Origin: Lineus longissimus
Taxonomy: Eukaryota; Nemertea; Pilidiophora; Heteronemertea; Lineidae
NCBI RefSeq assembly: GCF_910592395.1
Contig: NC_088312.1
Location: forward strand, 9,982,001-10,046,000
Length of the DNA stretch: 64,000 nt
Direction of reading: 5' to 3'
Shown piece after piece: positions 24,201-36,454 of this stretch (position 1 is its first letter; the number at the start of each line of letters is the position of its first letter). The notes beneath the pieces are model-generated. The model had not been told where the DNA came from. It saw only the letters and a program-made list of their open reading frames with translations, and did no database searches. The position numbers and the translations under genes are program-made.

Positions 24201-27200
24201 AGCACGTGACCCTAACCATTCTCTAGTTCAGCTTTTTTTCTTGCCAAACTTAACAATGTCGTCAGTAGAATACATGTCACATGATTGCATTTTGAGCTAC
24301 ATGTATGTTGGATTGCGCAATCCTTCTGATTGTCCACCTATCTGTCTCGGCTTGCTTGAGTCTGTAGATCCCCAAGCTGGCTTCAGTTTAACACTACCAA
24401 CTACAATTGTTGAATTCCAGTCCGTCGGGAACGAAAGACCAGTGCACCAGGTCTCACTCCACCTTCACCTGGATTAAAGCCTTCCCTGATCGTTTCTTTC
24501 ACTATAACATTTGGATGATTATACCCACTTCTACTCATATAACATTTGGATGATTATACCCAACTCTACTCATATAACATTTGGATGATTATACCCAACT
24601 CTACTCATATAACATTTGGATGATTATACCCAACTCTACTCATATAACATTTGGATGATTATACCCAACTCTACTCATATAACATTTGGATGATTATACC
24701 CAACTCTACTCATATAACATTTGGATGATTATACCCAACTCTACTCATATAACATTTGGATGATTATACCCACCTCTACTCATATAACATTTGGATGATT
24801 ATACCGACTTCTACGCATATAACATTTGGATGATTATACCCACCTCTACTCATATAACATTTGGATGATTATACCCACTTCTACTCATATAACATTTGGA
24901 TGACCGTACCCAATGCCACTCCTAATAAACTATCACATAATGAAAATAATTTTCAGCATTTGAATTGTGCTTGTACTCGATTCACATTTGATTCGACCGA
25001 CACTGAACCATACCCTAGCATTTGGCCTGTACATTCCTGTTCAAGCTTGACTCTTTGGGCAGTGTACAGTCCTCAACATTCAACATGGGGAAAGGCTGAT
25101 AAGATTGGGTTGCTTTCCACCCCAAGGCCATACTTCTTGGTTAGCTATTCTGAGGTGCTAGGTGAATAAATAAAATGACATCATCTTGTGTCTTATATTA
25201 AGAATGACATCATCACATCAGCAAACGTGAACTTGATTTATAACATAGCATAGTTATAAAACTTCATGTCAAATCAAGTGTTTTATGTACGAAGGTTGTA
25301 TACTTTGTAGTGTAGGTGATTACTTTCTTAATCGGCAAGATGTTGTTTTTCACCTGTTTGTAATCCTTGATTTGTTTTTTTTCTTTAAAGAATTTCTGAT
25401 AAATGAATGTGTACCGTATATAGACTATCACGATATTTGAGACAAAAGTCATGTGCACAATTTTTACCTGTCACTGCATGCTTATCTAGACCTCTGGTTA
25501 TTTTAGGCAAATTCTATGAACATGATGAAGTAGGCGGTTAATGCACTCATACTTAGCCACTGGATTTGTGATGGGATTGTGTGTTGTTTCTGCACCCTAA
25601 TACCACATGGGCTAACTAAATACTCACTTTACAAAATGTCAATGACAATAGGGGTTCATATCAATCTTTGCAACAACCATATTATTCCATAAATCAGGAG
25701 GATGTCATTGATGAGTATTTTCCCAGTGTGTAGGCAGTAGTCTCCCCATGAATATCTCCCCATGTCTTGTTTGTGAATCAAGTTTCCCATCCTTACTCTT
25801 ATTCCAGCTGGCAGCATTAAGAAAGCCTCAAAAGGTAACAGCAAGTCGTCATATAATGCTACTACATGTAATTCTTTTCCATTATCATAATTTTCTTGCT
25901 AAATTGTGGTCTGTACAAATCCTGATGCCAACCTGGCCTCTGTAAAATAGGCGAAAGGTTGTCCTCCTTTTCATTACCAGTGATGTTTCGAAGCCTTGTT
26001 CTTGGGTTAACGAAATGATCTCCTAGTAATTTGATGGCATGATCAGCATACATGTCCACTGGTGACCAGCTTTTGTACAGTCATTAAAGTGACACGATAG
26101 GCAGGGACTAAGTAAGGGGTCAAATTTGTAGTCTTCAGGTGACTCGTTTGTATAGTCAGAGGACTGGGTTGTATTTGATATGTCAATGATTACATTCCTC
26201 AAACATACATAAATCGTTTCTATATACAGTAGAACCTCTCTATTGTGGACACCCTCGGGACTGAAAAGTACTGTGCTTAATAGAGAGGTGTCCAGATAAG
26301 AGAGGTCAAAATTGAATAGAAACCACCAATTTGGGACCAAACGAGTGTCCTCAATAGAGAGGTTGTCCTTAATAGAGAGGTGTTCGCTAAGAGAGGTTCC
26401 ACTGTACCTTGCACTTTTGATGGCTTAAACCATCATGTTGCATAAAAGAAGAAAGAAGATACTGCCATAGAGGAGAGTCCTCTATCAATGAATTTGTGTA
26501 ACTCATTATTGTGACATACCTGACTCCTGCCTACAGTCGTCCCTTTACTACAGTCTCCCTTTAAGACCTTGTTTTATAGCATAACTTGCGCATGTGTTTC
26601 GGTATTGTACTCTCAGATAATCCATATTTTGTTAAGGTGGTGGAGGATGCTTTCATAATATCTTTACCTAGAGAAAGAATATACTCCATAAAAAGCTTTT
26701 GGAAAGTGGGTGTGGTTGTGCCCAGAACTCCTGGTAAGAGAGCCACAGTGTGTGGGTTTGAATTTCGAAAGGATCACTGCTGTCTCATCACTGTCCTCGA
26801 GCAAGACACCTGACCCTACATAGTAAAATAACCTACAGGTACTTTCCACGTTTTGTACCATTGTACCCATGTATTTCAGCTGAGCCCCTGGGCCTTGGGG
26901 CCTCTTGTTCCTCTCCACCAGGGCCAGGAGTAAACTATGGACCTATCTTGCCCTGGAGATAAACAGGCAGTAGACCAGATTCCCACTCAGTAGGAGTGAT
27001 ACTCTTAGTTTGCTAATGCTCTGGTAACAGGGGTAAGCTTTGGCCTGATCGTCTATTTTCAAGCTTTCGCTAAAGCCTAGGAGACTTTAAAAAAACCTTT
27101 ATGTGTTTATTCTATCTCGACACCACCACTCCACTCCAGTCTGATCAAGATCAATATTCCTGTTCTTGGCAACAGCCTGTGCTTTGTTAAAGATTGTCGC

Positions 27201-30200
27201 CTGGGGAATGTTGTCCTGGCCACATCTGGCATGTCAAATAAAATCATACTTGGTGTAGAAATGATATAGGGAGTGGTTGGTTTAGTTTGTGTGAGTAATT
27301 TTCTCAGGTGGACATTATATGTTCAACTTCCTGGTAAAAAATGCTGAAGCCAAGTCCCAAGATTCCAAAGAGATCATGGCTTGGTAAGTGTTCAACTTTG
27401 TTCGGGTTATTGTGGTTTTTGATATTGGTTGAAAAAAGCCTAAAAAATGTATCAAAATGTTTTCCACCGCCTGACTGAATGTAGGTTATCTTTGATATTT
27501 TATAATAAATGCACGAACATTGCTTATTGTTTGATTGAAATCTTGTGATCGGGGAGCAGGATGTGAGAATCAATTTTTAAAGGTGGAATTCGCTGTGTAG
27601 GGAATCATTCAAAATTCTGAATACAGGGCTTGAGTGTAAAGTGGGTTTGAATGCGGGTGAAAAAGATATGCAATTCAGCAAGTGGGGTCAGTGTGGTAAA
27701 ATTTAGCTGATGGTGCGATGTGCCTCTAGTTGGAACCCCAAACCTGCTCAATCCCATTGTAAGAAACTGTGTGTATGGAAATGTTGAACCTCGAGTGGAT
27801 TAAGGGGGTTTTTGCATCTGGACTCTAATCATAATAATGTACAGTGGAACCCACTCAGCAGACACCTCTCCATTAAGGACACTAGTTTTGGTCCCAAATC
27901 GGTTGTTTCCATTCATTTTGACCTCTCTATTAAGGACAGCATTGGTGAGGGTGTCCTTAATAGAGAGGTTCTACTGTATAAGCATACGCATGATCTGGTG
28001 TCACCCTTGTTCCTTTATTCGATTCCCTTCGCCTGGAAGTCTCGGATAAAGCGGGCCACAATTCGGACCAACGACTGCAGGATCTGATTCATCTGGGAGA
28101 AGTGGAATGTAGAATTGCAATGTTATAATTTGAAAACATTCCCTTTCACGTTTAGTATTACCTTTATTTTACTCTTTGGAGCATTCCTTTTACTCTTATA
28201 ATTTAATTCATTGTTAACTCTGCTAAGCATGTTTTGTGAGTTGTTTAGGACTTTCGAAGGGAGGAATGTTGTGTGGAATGAGATTTTGTGCTCAGGAAGG
28301 TAAACATTTGGAGGAGGTGGGATCTTGTATCTAAAAGCAACAGAATTTTGATCGAAACCATTGAAGCATGGTCCTTCTAATCTAGAGGGACAACATGTGT
28401 TTTAGATTTAATACCTGGCCAGGAGGATAATACCCCTGCCTTCCACCATGCAAGGCCACTTGTAGTATCACACTTATGCTGATCTCTGATAATGATCACC
28501 AGTGTTGTTTCTGTAAGGTTTATCAGAGTGGAGATAATATGACTATGAGAATGGAAAGATGCTTCGATTTAGATTTCTTAATCTTATCCTACCAATGCTT
28601 CTGTATTTTGCAGTTCAGAAAGCCAAGGTCCTTTTTGGCTACCAAGCACTTAATGAAGATGAGTTAACACTCCAAGAAGGGGAGATCATCACTGTGCTAG
28701 ATCGAGAGATCGAGGACAGTGGCTGGTGGCTTGGAGAGGTTCATGGGAAGCGGGGTGTATTCCCAGATAATTTCGTGGAGCTGCTGCCACTGGAAGAGGT
28801 TAGTAATGCGGTCTTGTCACATCTTTCCCTTACTGTTGTGACCCTTTGCCTAGAACTTGATATTTCAATCAGCCATGGCTCACTTCTCTTGGCATGCATC
28901 TCTGTGCCAACTTAAGAGAAAGCACATGTTTTCCTCTCTGTTTGCAACCACTGTCAATGCTTGTTGTTGCTACAGCATTTGATGCCTTGGTTCACAAAAA
29001 TCAAAATTCAATCGGTCTTTTTGCAGACAAAGCCACGGAAGCCACCACCACCAACCCTGCCAGTGCCCTCGCCCACCTCTGGGGAAGCCAAGAAGATCAA
29101 CAAAGCGCTCTCGTCTGAACCAACGTCAGGTAGTTTAAAGAAAGGTAAGGGCAGTAACTGTACAAGTCTCTTCACTGTGGTTGTGTGACTTTAAAGCAGT
29201 TCTCTGGTGTCCATGCCCTCAACTGTAAGCCCGGATATATTCGTGGTCATTTTATTTTGTTTTTCTTACGTTTTTTTCCACAGATGCTCATGACCGCCCG
29301 GGACCACCTTTGCCTGGCAAGAAGCCTGAGCTGCCCCCACCAATGAGGAAACCGAGTCAGCGTTCAGATCATGGGAAAGCTGTGAAGGTAGAGAATGACC
29401 TCGATGCCATAGAAAGTCATGAGAATCTGAAGAGTTTGACAGCGTCGCGTCCAAAAAATCCCAACAGACGGCCACCATCCATGGTGCTTCTTCATAGTAA
29501 AGAAAATGTAAGTATTGAACCACTTTTCTATTGAGTCCTTCTCAGTGGCTGACTGACGAAATTCCTGAATGAACATGTTATGTCTGACTTTCTTCTAGGC
29601 AACTCTTGTCAACTTATATTTTCTCTCTGAAGGGGGATACTGAATCTGAAGAACTCTCTTGGATGAAGGATAAGTCTGCTTCGCTGGGCAACGACTCTAA
29701 ATCAAACATCGAGGTGGAAAATGCGAAAAATCGTGAGAGTGTCGTGAAGCGGGGTACGGCATTTCCATCGCACCCCAAGGCAGAGCCTCGGCCCAGCTCG
29801 GTGATCTCAAGTAGTGGAACATACGGTAAATACTAAAAAGTCCGCCTCATCTGCTGTACCTCTATGCTCACCAGTCTCACCAATCATTAAATCTAATTTG
29901 AGTGCAGGATTCTGCTCCAGCCCCTTTTTGCAATAATGTTGTTGATGACTTTTCAAAAATTAACCGTGGTGATGCTTATAATGTCACCCAGGTTCAAAAT
30001 TGCAATGTTCAGGCTAGGTTTATTGAAGAATTTGCTAAGATATTTGTTAAAACTTGCGATAGCTGATATTGATTATCAGTTTTCACTAAAAGTCTCGGCA
30101 AAATCTATCGCTGCTTTTCTTCAATAAACCTTAGAACTAAATCAATTTGGAATTTACCTTAAACTTGGTCAGTTTTTTATAAGCTTGGGTGATGTAGGGT

Positions 30201-30575
30201 GTAGTAAAGTCGTCATGCCACAGAATAAGAATTGCAGTCACATCACGTCCAGACTTTGTATGTTTTACCAATGTTTCATCTCCAGAACGCCCATTGACGA
30301 TCGTCAATGTACCGCCGTCATCAAACCAGCCGGACGTGGATGACCTTCGAAGGGAACTCCAACATTTGAAAGAGAACACTGTTAGCAAAGTGGCATATAG
30401 TGAATTACACACAGAGGTGAAATCAGTGCGAGAACAATTAGACAAAATGCGGCAAACATTTGATAAACGATTAAATGAATTAATGGACGAGTTGGACGAG
30501 GAGAAGAAGATACGGTTATCGACGCAGGTTGAGATGGAGAGGATTCGGAGGCTACATATGAGCGCTACCACATGA
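12116..30575 (+). CDS. CD2AP: CD2AP/SH3KBP1 (CIN85/CMS) family adaptor, three SH3 domains plus coiled coil
   Basis: Exons: 12116..12122 (proposed), 12312..12490, 13493..13715, 17906..18015, 18131..18260, 18573..18688, 18971..19016, 28614..28798, 29027..29144, 29284..29507, 29633..29825, 30286..30575. Phases agree and give 606 residues (human CD2AP 639). SH3-1 is ~8-62 ([20 protein letters not shown]), SH3-2 ~143-202 ([20 protein letters not shown]), SH3-3 ~274-328 ([20 protein letters not shown]). Family signatures follow SH3-2 ([16 protein letters not shown]) and SH3-3 ([23 protein letters not shown]), with a coiled coil at ~527-600. Linker 1 is unusually His/Lys-rich. PKAEPR at 494-499 fits the PxxxPR ligand these SH3 domains bind. 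The family links receptors and Cbl to endocytosis and actin. Exon 1 (ATG GCT G, then GTACGC) is the least certain; the exon 2 frame demands a phase-1 partner. The symbol stands for a single-copy CD2AP/SH3KBP1-type gene (fly cindr). Confidence 0.93.
14245..14408 (+). other. Intronic open segment with start codon and strong donor (possible alternative exon)
   Basis: Within intron 3 of the SH3 adaptor gene, an ATG at 14245 opens a 54-codon frame that reaches a strong splice donor (GG-GTAAGTCGG) at 14409. The peptide begins [15 protein letters not shown] and is Cys-rich ([15 protein letters not shown]). The donor leaves phase 2, which does not join exon 4 of the adaptor in an open frame, so it is not simply an alternative first exon of that protein. 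I see no clear acceptor before it. It could be an untranslated-leader-type exon, part of a nested transcript, or chance. Confidence 0.25.
15221..16756. mobile_element. Pogo-like DNA transposon, internally deleted, TA target site
   Basis: The left end TACCGTATTTTGCTGCGTAT (15221) is matched by its reverse complement at 16756 (ending GCAGCAAAATACGGTA), giving terminal inverted repeats of at least 20 bp flanked by TA. The 1,536-bp element lies in intron 3 of the SH3 adaptor gene. It carries a minus-strand frame for the DNA-binding half of a transposase; the catalytic part is missing. TA duplication and a CENP-B-like HTH fit the pogo/Tigger branch of Tc1/mariner. Confidence 0.75.
15222..15724 (-). 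pseudogene. Transposase DNA-binding domain remnant (Psq/CENP-B HTH), DDE domain absent
   Basis: Starts [20 protein letters not shown] at 15724. Residues ~10-50 are a Psq-type HTH ([21 protein letters not shown]) and ~60-125 a CENP-B-type second HTH ([18 protein letters not shown] ... [12 protein letters not shown]). After about 135 residues the frame runs into the left terminal repeat; no DDE catalytic region follows. It is a truncated transposase, though the DNA-binding half is intact and starts with a good ATG. It could bind sister elements if expressed; that is inference. Confidence 0.7.
19941..23110 (+). CDS. Alternative giant terminal exon of the SH3 adaptor gene (1,055-residue tail)
   Basis: A strong polypyrimidine tract and CTCTAG acceptor open an exon at 19941 that starts in phase 1, exactly what exon 7 (ending 19016) supplies. 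The frame then runs uninterrupted for 3,170 bp to TGA at 23108. Spliced from exon 7 it gives a ~1,326-residue protein with SH3-1 and SH3-2 but no SH3-3 or coiled coil. An internal ATG at 20060 could also start a separate 1,016-residue protein. The tail is acidic and Ser/Thr-rich. It has two copies of [11 protein letters not shown] (~aa 433 and 465 from 20060) each near an ETPxR motif, paired SLSDGEID / SLSDGDIE motifs, KHVRF (PP1-docking-like, ~357-361) and a basic amphipathic segment ([17 protein letters not shown]). I recognise no catalytic domain. Such a long intact frame argues for real coding. Confidence 0.8.
23763..23768 (+). terminator. Candidate poly(A) signal AATAAA for the giant terminal exon
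   Basis: AATAAA lies ~650 bp after the stop codon at 23110, in T-rich 3'-UTR-like sequence. It would let the transcript end before SH3-3. Hexamers are common by chance in AT-rich DNA, so this is only a candidate. Confidence 0.3.
24502..24904. repeat. Tandem array, 35-bp unit, ~12 copies
   Basis: The unit contains CATATAACATTTGGATGAT followed by TATACCCAACTCTACT. The AACATTTGGATGA core recurs every 35 bp from ~24506 to ~24891. Central copies are nearly identical and edge copies diverge, as expected for a minisatellite. It lies in the long intron between exons 7 and 8 of the adaptor gene. Confidence 0.95.
26225..26406. mobile_element. MITE family A, copy 1 (182 bp)
   Basis: Bounded by TACAGTAGAACCTCTC and, inverted, GAGAGGTTCCACTGTA, with TA at both ends. 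The interior is built from repeated (T)AATAGAGAGGT-GTCC words in both orientations. The same element appears at 27840, 32222 and, interrupted, at 61497. Confidence 0.85.
27840..27978. mobile_element. MITE family A, copy 2 (139 bp)
   Basis: Begins TACAGTGGAACCCACTC and ends GAGAGGTTCTACTGTA. It is shorter than copy 1, with part of the interior lost, and lies in the same intron. Confidence 0.8.
30016..30131. mobile_element. Small hairpin element, 116 bp
   Basis: AGGTTTATTGAAGAA at 30016-30030 has a perfect inverted copy at 30117-30131, and the inner arms pair partly (GATAGCTGATATTGATT against its near-complement). It looks like a MITE or foldback inserted in the last intron of the adaptor gene. 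Confidence 0.6.
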
Positions 30576-32221
30576 TGTGTGGCGTCACAACCATTAACCA
30601 TTCCATGGTGAGTTATGGCTACTTATGATAATGATTGAATATCGCATGTACTAGTGTTGGTCCAGCGTGTGCCGAGAGAGAAAGGTGTGATTCCACTTGA
30701 GTGGCTGAACATCAGAACCATTGCCCAGTCAATAGATAAAGTCAAAATTAATCCAGCGCCAGTGAAATATATGCACTTTCCTTCTTTAAATACTGCTCAA
30801 ATGGAAACAATTGGTTTGTGTAAAGTGCCAAATTTTCAGGTTTTTATTTTAGCCGCTAACAAAATTTCTTTCAGTTTTTCCAATAAAAAAACTGATACAG
30901 ACTTCCCTTACATTCCAGGCTTTCAACCTCATGCTGGTACATGATGTCAGAGACAGACAAAAAGGGATGTAGAATCTAGAAGCGTAGCAAGGGAACATTG
31001 TACAGTGAAAAAGGCCATGAAGAGAAAAAGGGACCAGCCTGGAATTGTCCATTTCAGTAACAAACCATATCTTTATTACACATCTGGCATATCTTTATGA
31101 CACATCTTGCTTCAGTATTACGCCCTTTATGTTATCCCCAGTTGCAGAACATCTCTATTGGAGAAATGCCAGTTTATAATAGGCAGACGGGTAGGACTGA
31201 GGCTAATCATTGGGGTCGCAATATGGGCCACTGGATTCCATTTGCTGCCTATTTGAAGTCAAATGTACAAATCAAGGATACAAAATGAGGAATTTTCATT
31301 ATAGAATAAAATAGGAATTCTCGCTCAGGATTTTTCAGATTTTTAAACATTTTCGTGATTGGTCAGTTTTTGTCTGGCTATTGTCTCGCTATTCATGTAC
31401 AATTTTCTTGAGCAAATTTATCATTTATACCGGATTAGCAGATATTTGTATGTATGTGTAGCTACTACCTGGTAAGGACAATGTAACTCTGTGATATATG
31501 TCTTTGTTTATTACACTTAAAACCCACAAATGACATAATCTTAGTGGTAATCACCCAATAATATTTTTTGCCATTCCAGCGATTTCCTGGTGTAAATAAA
31601 TTCTTTGAACCAACTACTTGATGAATTGGCCATAATTGTCATTTGCATCGATATGTACATGCACTTGATTTATGATTTGCCTTTTGTAAACTTGGTCAAA
31701 CATGTACCTCGACCAATGTGAGCTTTCCATCTGTTTGTACCATATCACAATTTCATATTCTTTCAAAACCATTTTTGTGTATTTTTTCATAACATGAAGC
31801 GTTCAGTTCTCCAAGTAAGCTGTTTCGCACAGTACCATATTCATTTTTCAATACCAAATAAACCTATAAGCCCAATCATAAAAAGCATTTGCCATGAACT
31901 GGTTCTTTTTGTAAGCATTGTTGCATTGGGATCAATCCCGAATAGCTGATTATGGTCATATGTGACAGTAACATATGACACAGTATTAGTCAATTAATGG
32001 ATTTCAAGGATCTGCCAAGGCTGGTCAAAACAACTGCTCTTTCTATGTCACTTTTGACCTCAAAACAGTCCATTTGATACATTGGATTTGTGAAGTTCAT
32101 TTGGCTGCTATTAAACTGTAAGATAAAATATTGTAAGAAAAAATGTGTTGTAAGAAAAAATTGTAGTGTGTGATGATGAAGAATGTAGAAGAGTTCTTGT
32201 AAATTTAGTTAGAATTATGAT

Positions 32222-32400
32222 TACAGTGGAACCTCTCTATAAAGGACACCCTCAAGACTGACAAGTGCTGTCCTTAATAGAGAGGTGTCCTGATTAGAGA
32301 GGTCAAATTGAATAGAAACAACCAATTTGGGAACAAACCTAGTGTCCTTAATTGAGAGGTTTTCCTTAATAGAGAGGTGTCCGCTAAGAGAGGTTCTGTA
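32222..32400. mobile_element. MITE family A, copy 3 (179 bp)
   Basis: Starts TACAGTGGAACCTCTC and ends GAGAGGTTCTGTA, with the right terminal repeat slightly eroded. The interior matches copy 1 closely (AATTGAATAGAAAC, TTTGGGA). Confidence 0.85.
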
Positions 32401-33992
32401 CTTAGAAAATACATTTATGTATAATCAAGTAAGCCTGCTAATGCATATGTTCAGGTTTTCCTAATGCTGATTCTTATCAGAAGATCCTGCCAAGTCTTAG
32501 GTATTAGGTTGGCCAAGTGTGCTGATGGGCATTTAGTTCTCATCAAATGAAACCATCCATGCTGTGCTCTGCGTGCAGTATTCAAACTGAAAACACAAAT
32601 GATACCATCCAACAATAAAAAAATGCGGGTACTGCTTTAGTGAGTCACACTTTTATTTGTGGGCAACGATTTTCTTACTGAATATCTCTTCTTTAACGTT
32701 TGAAGTACTGATATCGCAACATGAATCCTATTAGCACTGTTGATACCTCATAACATCATTTCCAATGAAATATATAAGATGTATCATATCATAACACGCA
32801 CAGGTCGCGCTGAATTGACGATAACAGGACCGCCATGTTGTTACTTTGTCAAATTTGTCACCTTCACTCTCGATTTCCAACGCCCTCTTCAAAAGAGAAG
32901 CATTGATTTGGTGGTTCAGATCAATTCGTGTTGCTGACTTCCGTCACAAAATGTGCTATTAAAGATTGTTGGATAATGACATTTTTCCAAAAACTATCTT
33001 TGGTAAGGGAATCGCACTCTTATCCTGAAGGTTTATGCTTATAATGTCGAGAGTTCATGTTAAAAACCATGATACACTTGTTGACTTTTCACTTGTTATG
33101 TCATGAATATCGTATGTAAGTGTTTATGTTTTGACCAGGTATACAGTTCTAGTTTATAATGGCACACCAGTTTTCCAGTTTGCAAAGATTGAAAATTTAG
33201 AAAGAAATTTCGAATTCAAAATGATTAAACTGATGTCCAATATGCAGCAGGCTGACCACCACCCTGTTGTATGGGTGATGTTATGCCTTTAGAATTCTTA
33301 AAGTGTTAGAACAGAATGTAGATATTAATTATTGCATGTTAAATTCTAGGTAGATTTTATTAATGTATTGTAGAGCATCAAAACCAAGATTTCACATTGA
33401 TTGATGTGTTAATTTGGCCTGAAGTGAGTCTGGGGAACGTTATACTGTTTGCAGCGTTAGCTATCTGGAGTTGACCTTCAGGTTTAGACCCTATCTAAGC
33501 AGCTGGGCAAGAAACAATGCCCTACTTAAAACCTTGACATTTTCGCGATGCTAACAGTTGGCAAATTTGCTCGTTGTCATAAGCGGTAGACGAAATAGCA
33601 TGTTAGCTGTCAAAGTTTGATGGTTGTGTATGATGGGTGAAATTTTCTGGCTTTTTATTAAGTTTGTGTCTGACTGTGCATATGCGAAAATGAAACTCAC
33701 AGAAATTTCAAAACTTGTAATATATACCGTAGAGTGTTTCAAACCATAAAATTTTGCTTCAACTTCAGGGAATTGACATTTTCAGCTTCTCCTGATGTGT
33801 CTTTGTGTCACGTCTTAGTCCTGTGACTGGACCAGGCTTTTGGTACCATATGGATGTTCGAATTTGTCCAACACAACTTTCTCAATTAACAGTCTTGATA
33901 ATTGTTTGAACAAGACATAATATCTATGCTAAAGGAATGTGGAGTTGGTGAATTCATTTATACATGTAATTTGCCATTTTTAAGGTCTTCCA

Positions 33993-34472
33993 AGATACGC
34001 GTTGACCTGTCGATACGTGTTGACCTGTCGATATGTGTTGACCTGTCGATATGTGTTGACCTGTTGGTACGTGTTGACCTGTTGGTACGTGTTGACCTGT
34101 TAGTACGTGTGGACCTGTTGGTACGTGTTGACCTGTCGGTACGAGTTGACCTGTTGGTATGTGTTGACCTGTCGGTACGTGTTGACCTGTTGGTATGTGT
34201 TGACCTGTTGATACGTGTTGACCTGTTGATACGTGTTGACCTGTTGATACGTGTTGACCTGTTGATGTGTGTTGACCTGTCGGTACGTGTTGACCTGTCG
34301 GTACGTGTTGACCTGTTGATACGTGTTTACCTGTTGATACGTGTTTACCTGTTGATACGTGTTTACCTGTTGATACGTGTTGACCTGTTGATACGTGTTG
34401 ACCTGTTGATACGTGTTGACCTGTTGATACGTGTTTACCTGTTGATACGTGTTGACCTGTTGTCGTGTGATT
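33993..34472. repeat. Minisatellite, 18-bp unit, ~26 copies
   Basis: The unit is GTTGACCTGTTGATACGT with C/T, A/G and G/T variants. Because 18 is a multiple of three it is open on both strands: RVDLLI repeats on plus, and STGQHV-type repeats on minus. No start context, splice site or flanking coding sequence supports translation, so I treat it as a non-coding array. Confidence 0.95.
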
Positions 34473-35817
34473 CAAAGTAGACCCTGCACTTTTGAGCAGG
34501 AAATGTTATTGTAGATATTCATCCAAGCTTCTCATCGTGAACTGATTATAACTAAAATTCAGCCTCTGACTACTTATGTTAAGGGCTATTATATTTGTTA
34601 ATCAACTTCACAGACCCTTTAGCAGACTCTCAAGTGCTATTCAAGCATGAGTTTGCTAAGCTATCAGTGTTGCTCCGTTTTATCGACATTCTCATTGAAG
34701 AGAACTGTGTTGAAACTCTTGATATTAGGGTTAATTTGGAGGAGTTTGGGTATAAATGTAAATATCAGTATGTTTGGAATTCATACTTATTGTCATGTGG
34801 ACGTCTATTGTTATCATAATAACTCTTTGTACTGTTTATGAATAAATTAAGAAGACTATTGATAATGAAATTATTGTTGATTTGATTTCTGACTCAGTCA
34901 TTGCCAAACTGCCCATCATGTCCCTCTCATTCCCTTGATAAGAATATACAACACTTCCCGAATAGACTGCAAATTAGCGCTGGTAGCCTACTGCATGCCA
35001 TTAGTGATATTTTTCAGGTTTGGCATCTATCACAGGCCTCTGTGACAGCTAGCGTAGCTTTTATAGCCCGGGCTAATAGGTTATGATGAAGAAAACAAAA
35101 CATACCTTCATTAAGTAAAACAATAAATAAAAAGAAATTGAAGTATCCAATACTTACTGTAATTGTATCTTAGGAATCGGTGATAAAATATCAACATGGC
35201 CACAATACACATTGCCAAACATTTAGCCCGATTGATGTCGAAAAGGAGCTTGCTTGCTTCCCACGAAGGCATTTCAATCTCTTCGACGACTTGATAATAA
35301 GCCTAATGTGAATCGATGCCTATAGGCCTTTATATATCGTTTACTCAACACTTCGTTTTGATCGAACGGATACGGGAATGGTGGTTGGTACCCTCATCTT
35401 AGTGTTACAATAAATTATATATACGCATATGTAGTAAATTACTGTCCTTTCGTTAATGAAACTGCAGATTTGACCAAGTCTGGTCAAAATATGAAGATAT
35501 ACTGATAGGCCCCGATCGATGAAAATCATACTTCAATATATCAAATCCGACCAGTTTTTCACCCTAAGAGCCCAAATCGATGCGGATAAAATATTTACGA
35601 ATCTACTTTAGGAAGTATTACGTAACACTTTGGGAAATTGCACAAAATGTTAGTCCTATACGGGTCCGCTGCAATTAATATATGTACTATAGTAGGCTAA
35701 TCATGGTAAAGCAAAATAGCTACATGTCGACAATGTCTGATCAGTAATCAACTTCATTGACCCCAGTGTCATCCCTACTCGTAAGAAATGAGGCCGGTTC
35801 TGATACAGCTATTAATG

Positions 35818-35865
35818 TTGATGATCATGATGATGGCGATGATCATGATGATGATCTGCTTGGAA
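35818..35865. repeat. Simple repeat, GATGATCAT-rich
   Basis: A short run of GATGATCATGATGATGGCGAT-like words. It produces the Met-rich frame on the plus strand, which is not a gene. Confidence 0.7.
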
Positions 35866-36454
35866 AGAAATAATAGGCAAAGAAGTTACTACGCGGGTAA
35901 AAAAATTGGCGCCATAAAATACAGGGCTACACGTGGACGTCACAACACTACAAGCAGCGTGACGACATGGGCCGTTCTTACGTCATTGTCCCACAGGAGA
36001 AGCAACCTAAACACACGGAGCAAGTACTACAATTGCCATCGATTTTCACCCTTCACAATTACCTTTTCAAGTAAAAAGGAAGGCAAGTATAGGCTCTATA
36101 TTCTGTCGATACCAATTACGGTCGCCATCCTCATGGGTCCAAATATAAGATTAAACTTGAGAAAAATTCAACTTCACGGAAAAAATCGGCCCAGTAGTTT
36201 TTGCACTGGCATGTAGCCCAAAACAAGAAAAGGACAGTGACATAGGCTAATACTTATGAAGCCGGCATTCACTTTAGTCCCAGCCCAAGGCAAAGATGGC
36301 CATCACCATCGGACGCAGAAGGTAGTTTGCCTTAAAATATATACCCTGCTTGTCGTGGTTTTCTGTGCTATTTTTTTCTCGGTAAGTCACCTTGCAGCTA
36401 TAAGTCCACTCACTATTCAGCATTTGTGAAGGCAGGCCTATCTCCTTTTCACAG

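Larger units (their letters stand above)
23111..28613. other. Long intron 7 of the SH3 adaptor gene (after the giant exon)
   Basis: About 5.5 kb with no further exon I can support. It holds the presumed 3' UTR of the giant exon, the 35-bp tandem array and two copies of the ~180-bp MITE (26225 and 27840). The remaining open frames are short and featureless. Confidence 0.5.
30576..36454. other. Region downstream of the SH3 adaptor gene
   Basis: Begins with the adaptor's AT-rich 3' UTR (several AATAAA-like words, for example near 31856). It then holds one MITE copy (32222), an 18-bp minisatellite (33993) and a GATGATCAT simple repeat near 35818. No credible exon, RNA gene or protein domain was seen in these 5.9 kb. 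Confidence 0.45.

Noticed and set aside
24502-24904. Evenly spaced 35-bp repeats that could suggest a CRISPR array
   Set aside because: The units are contiguous with no unique spacers, and the DNA is from an animal genome.
33902-34480. Long frames on both strands (192 and 173 codons)
   Set aside because: They are translations of an 18-bp tandem repeat; there is no start context, splice site or non-repeat coding sequence.
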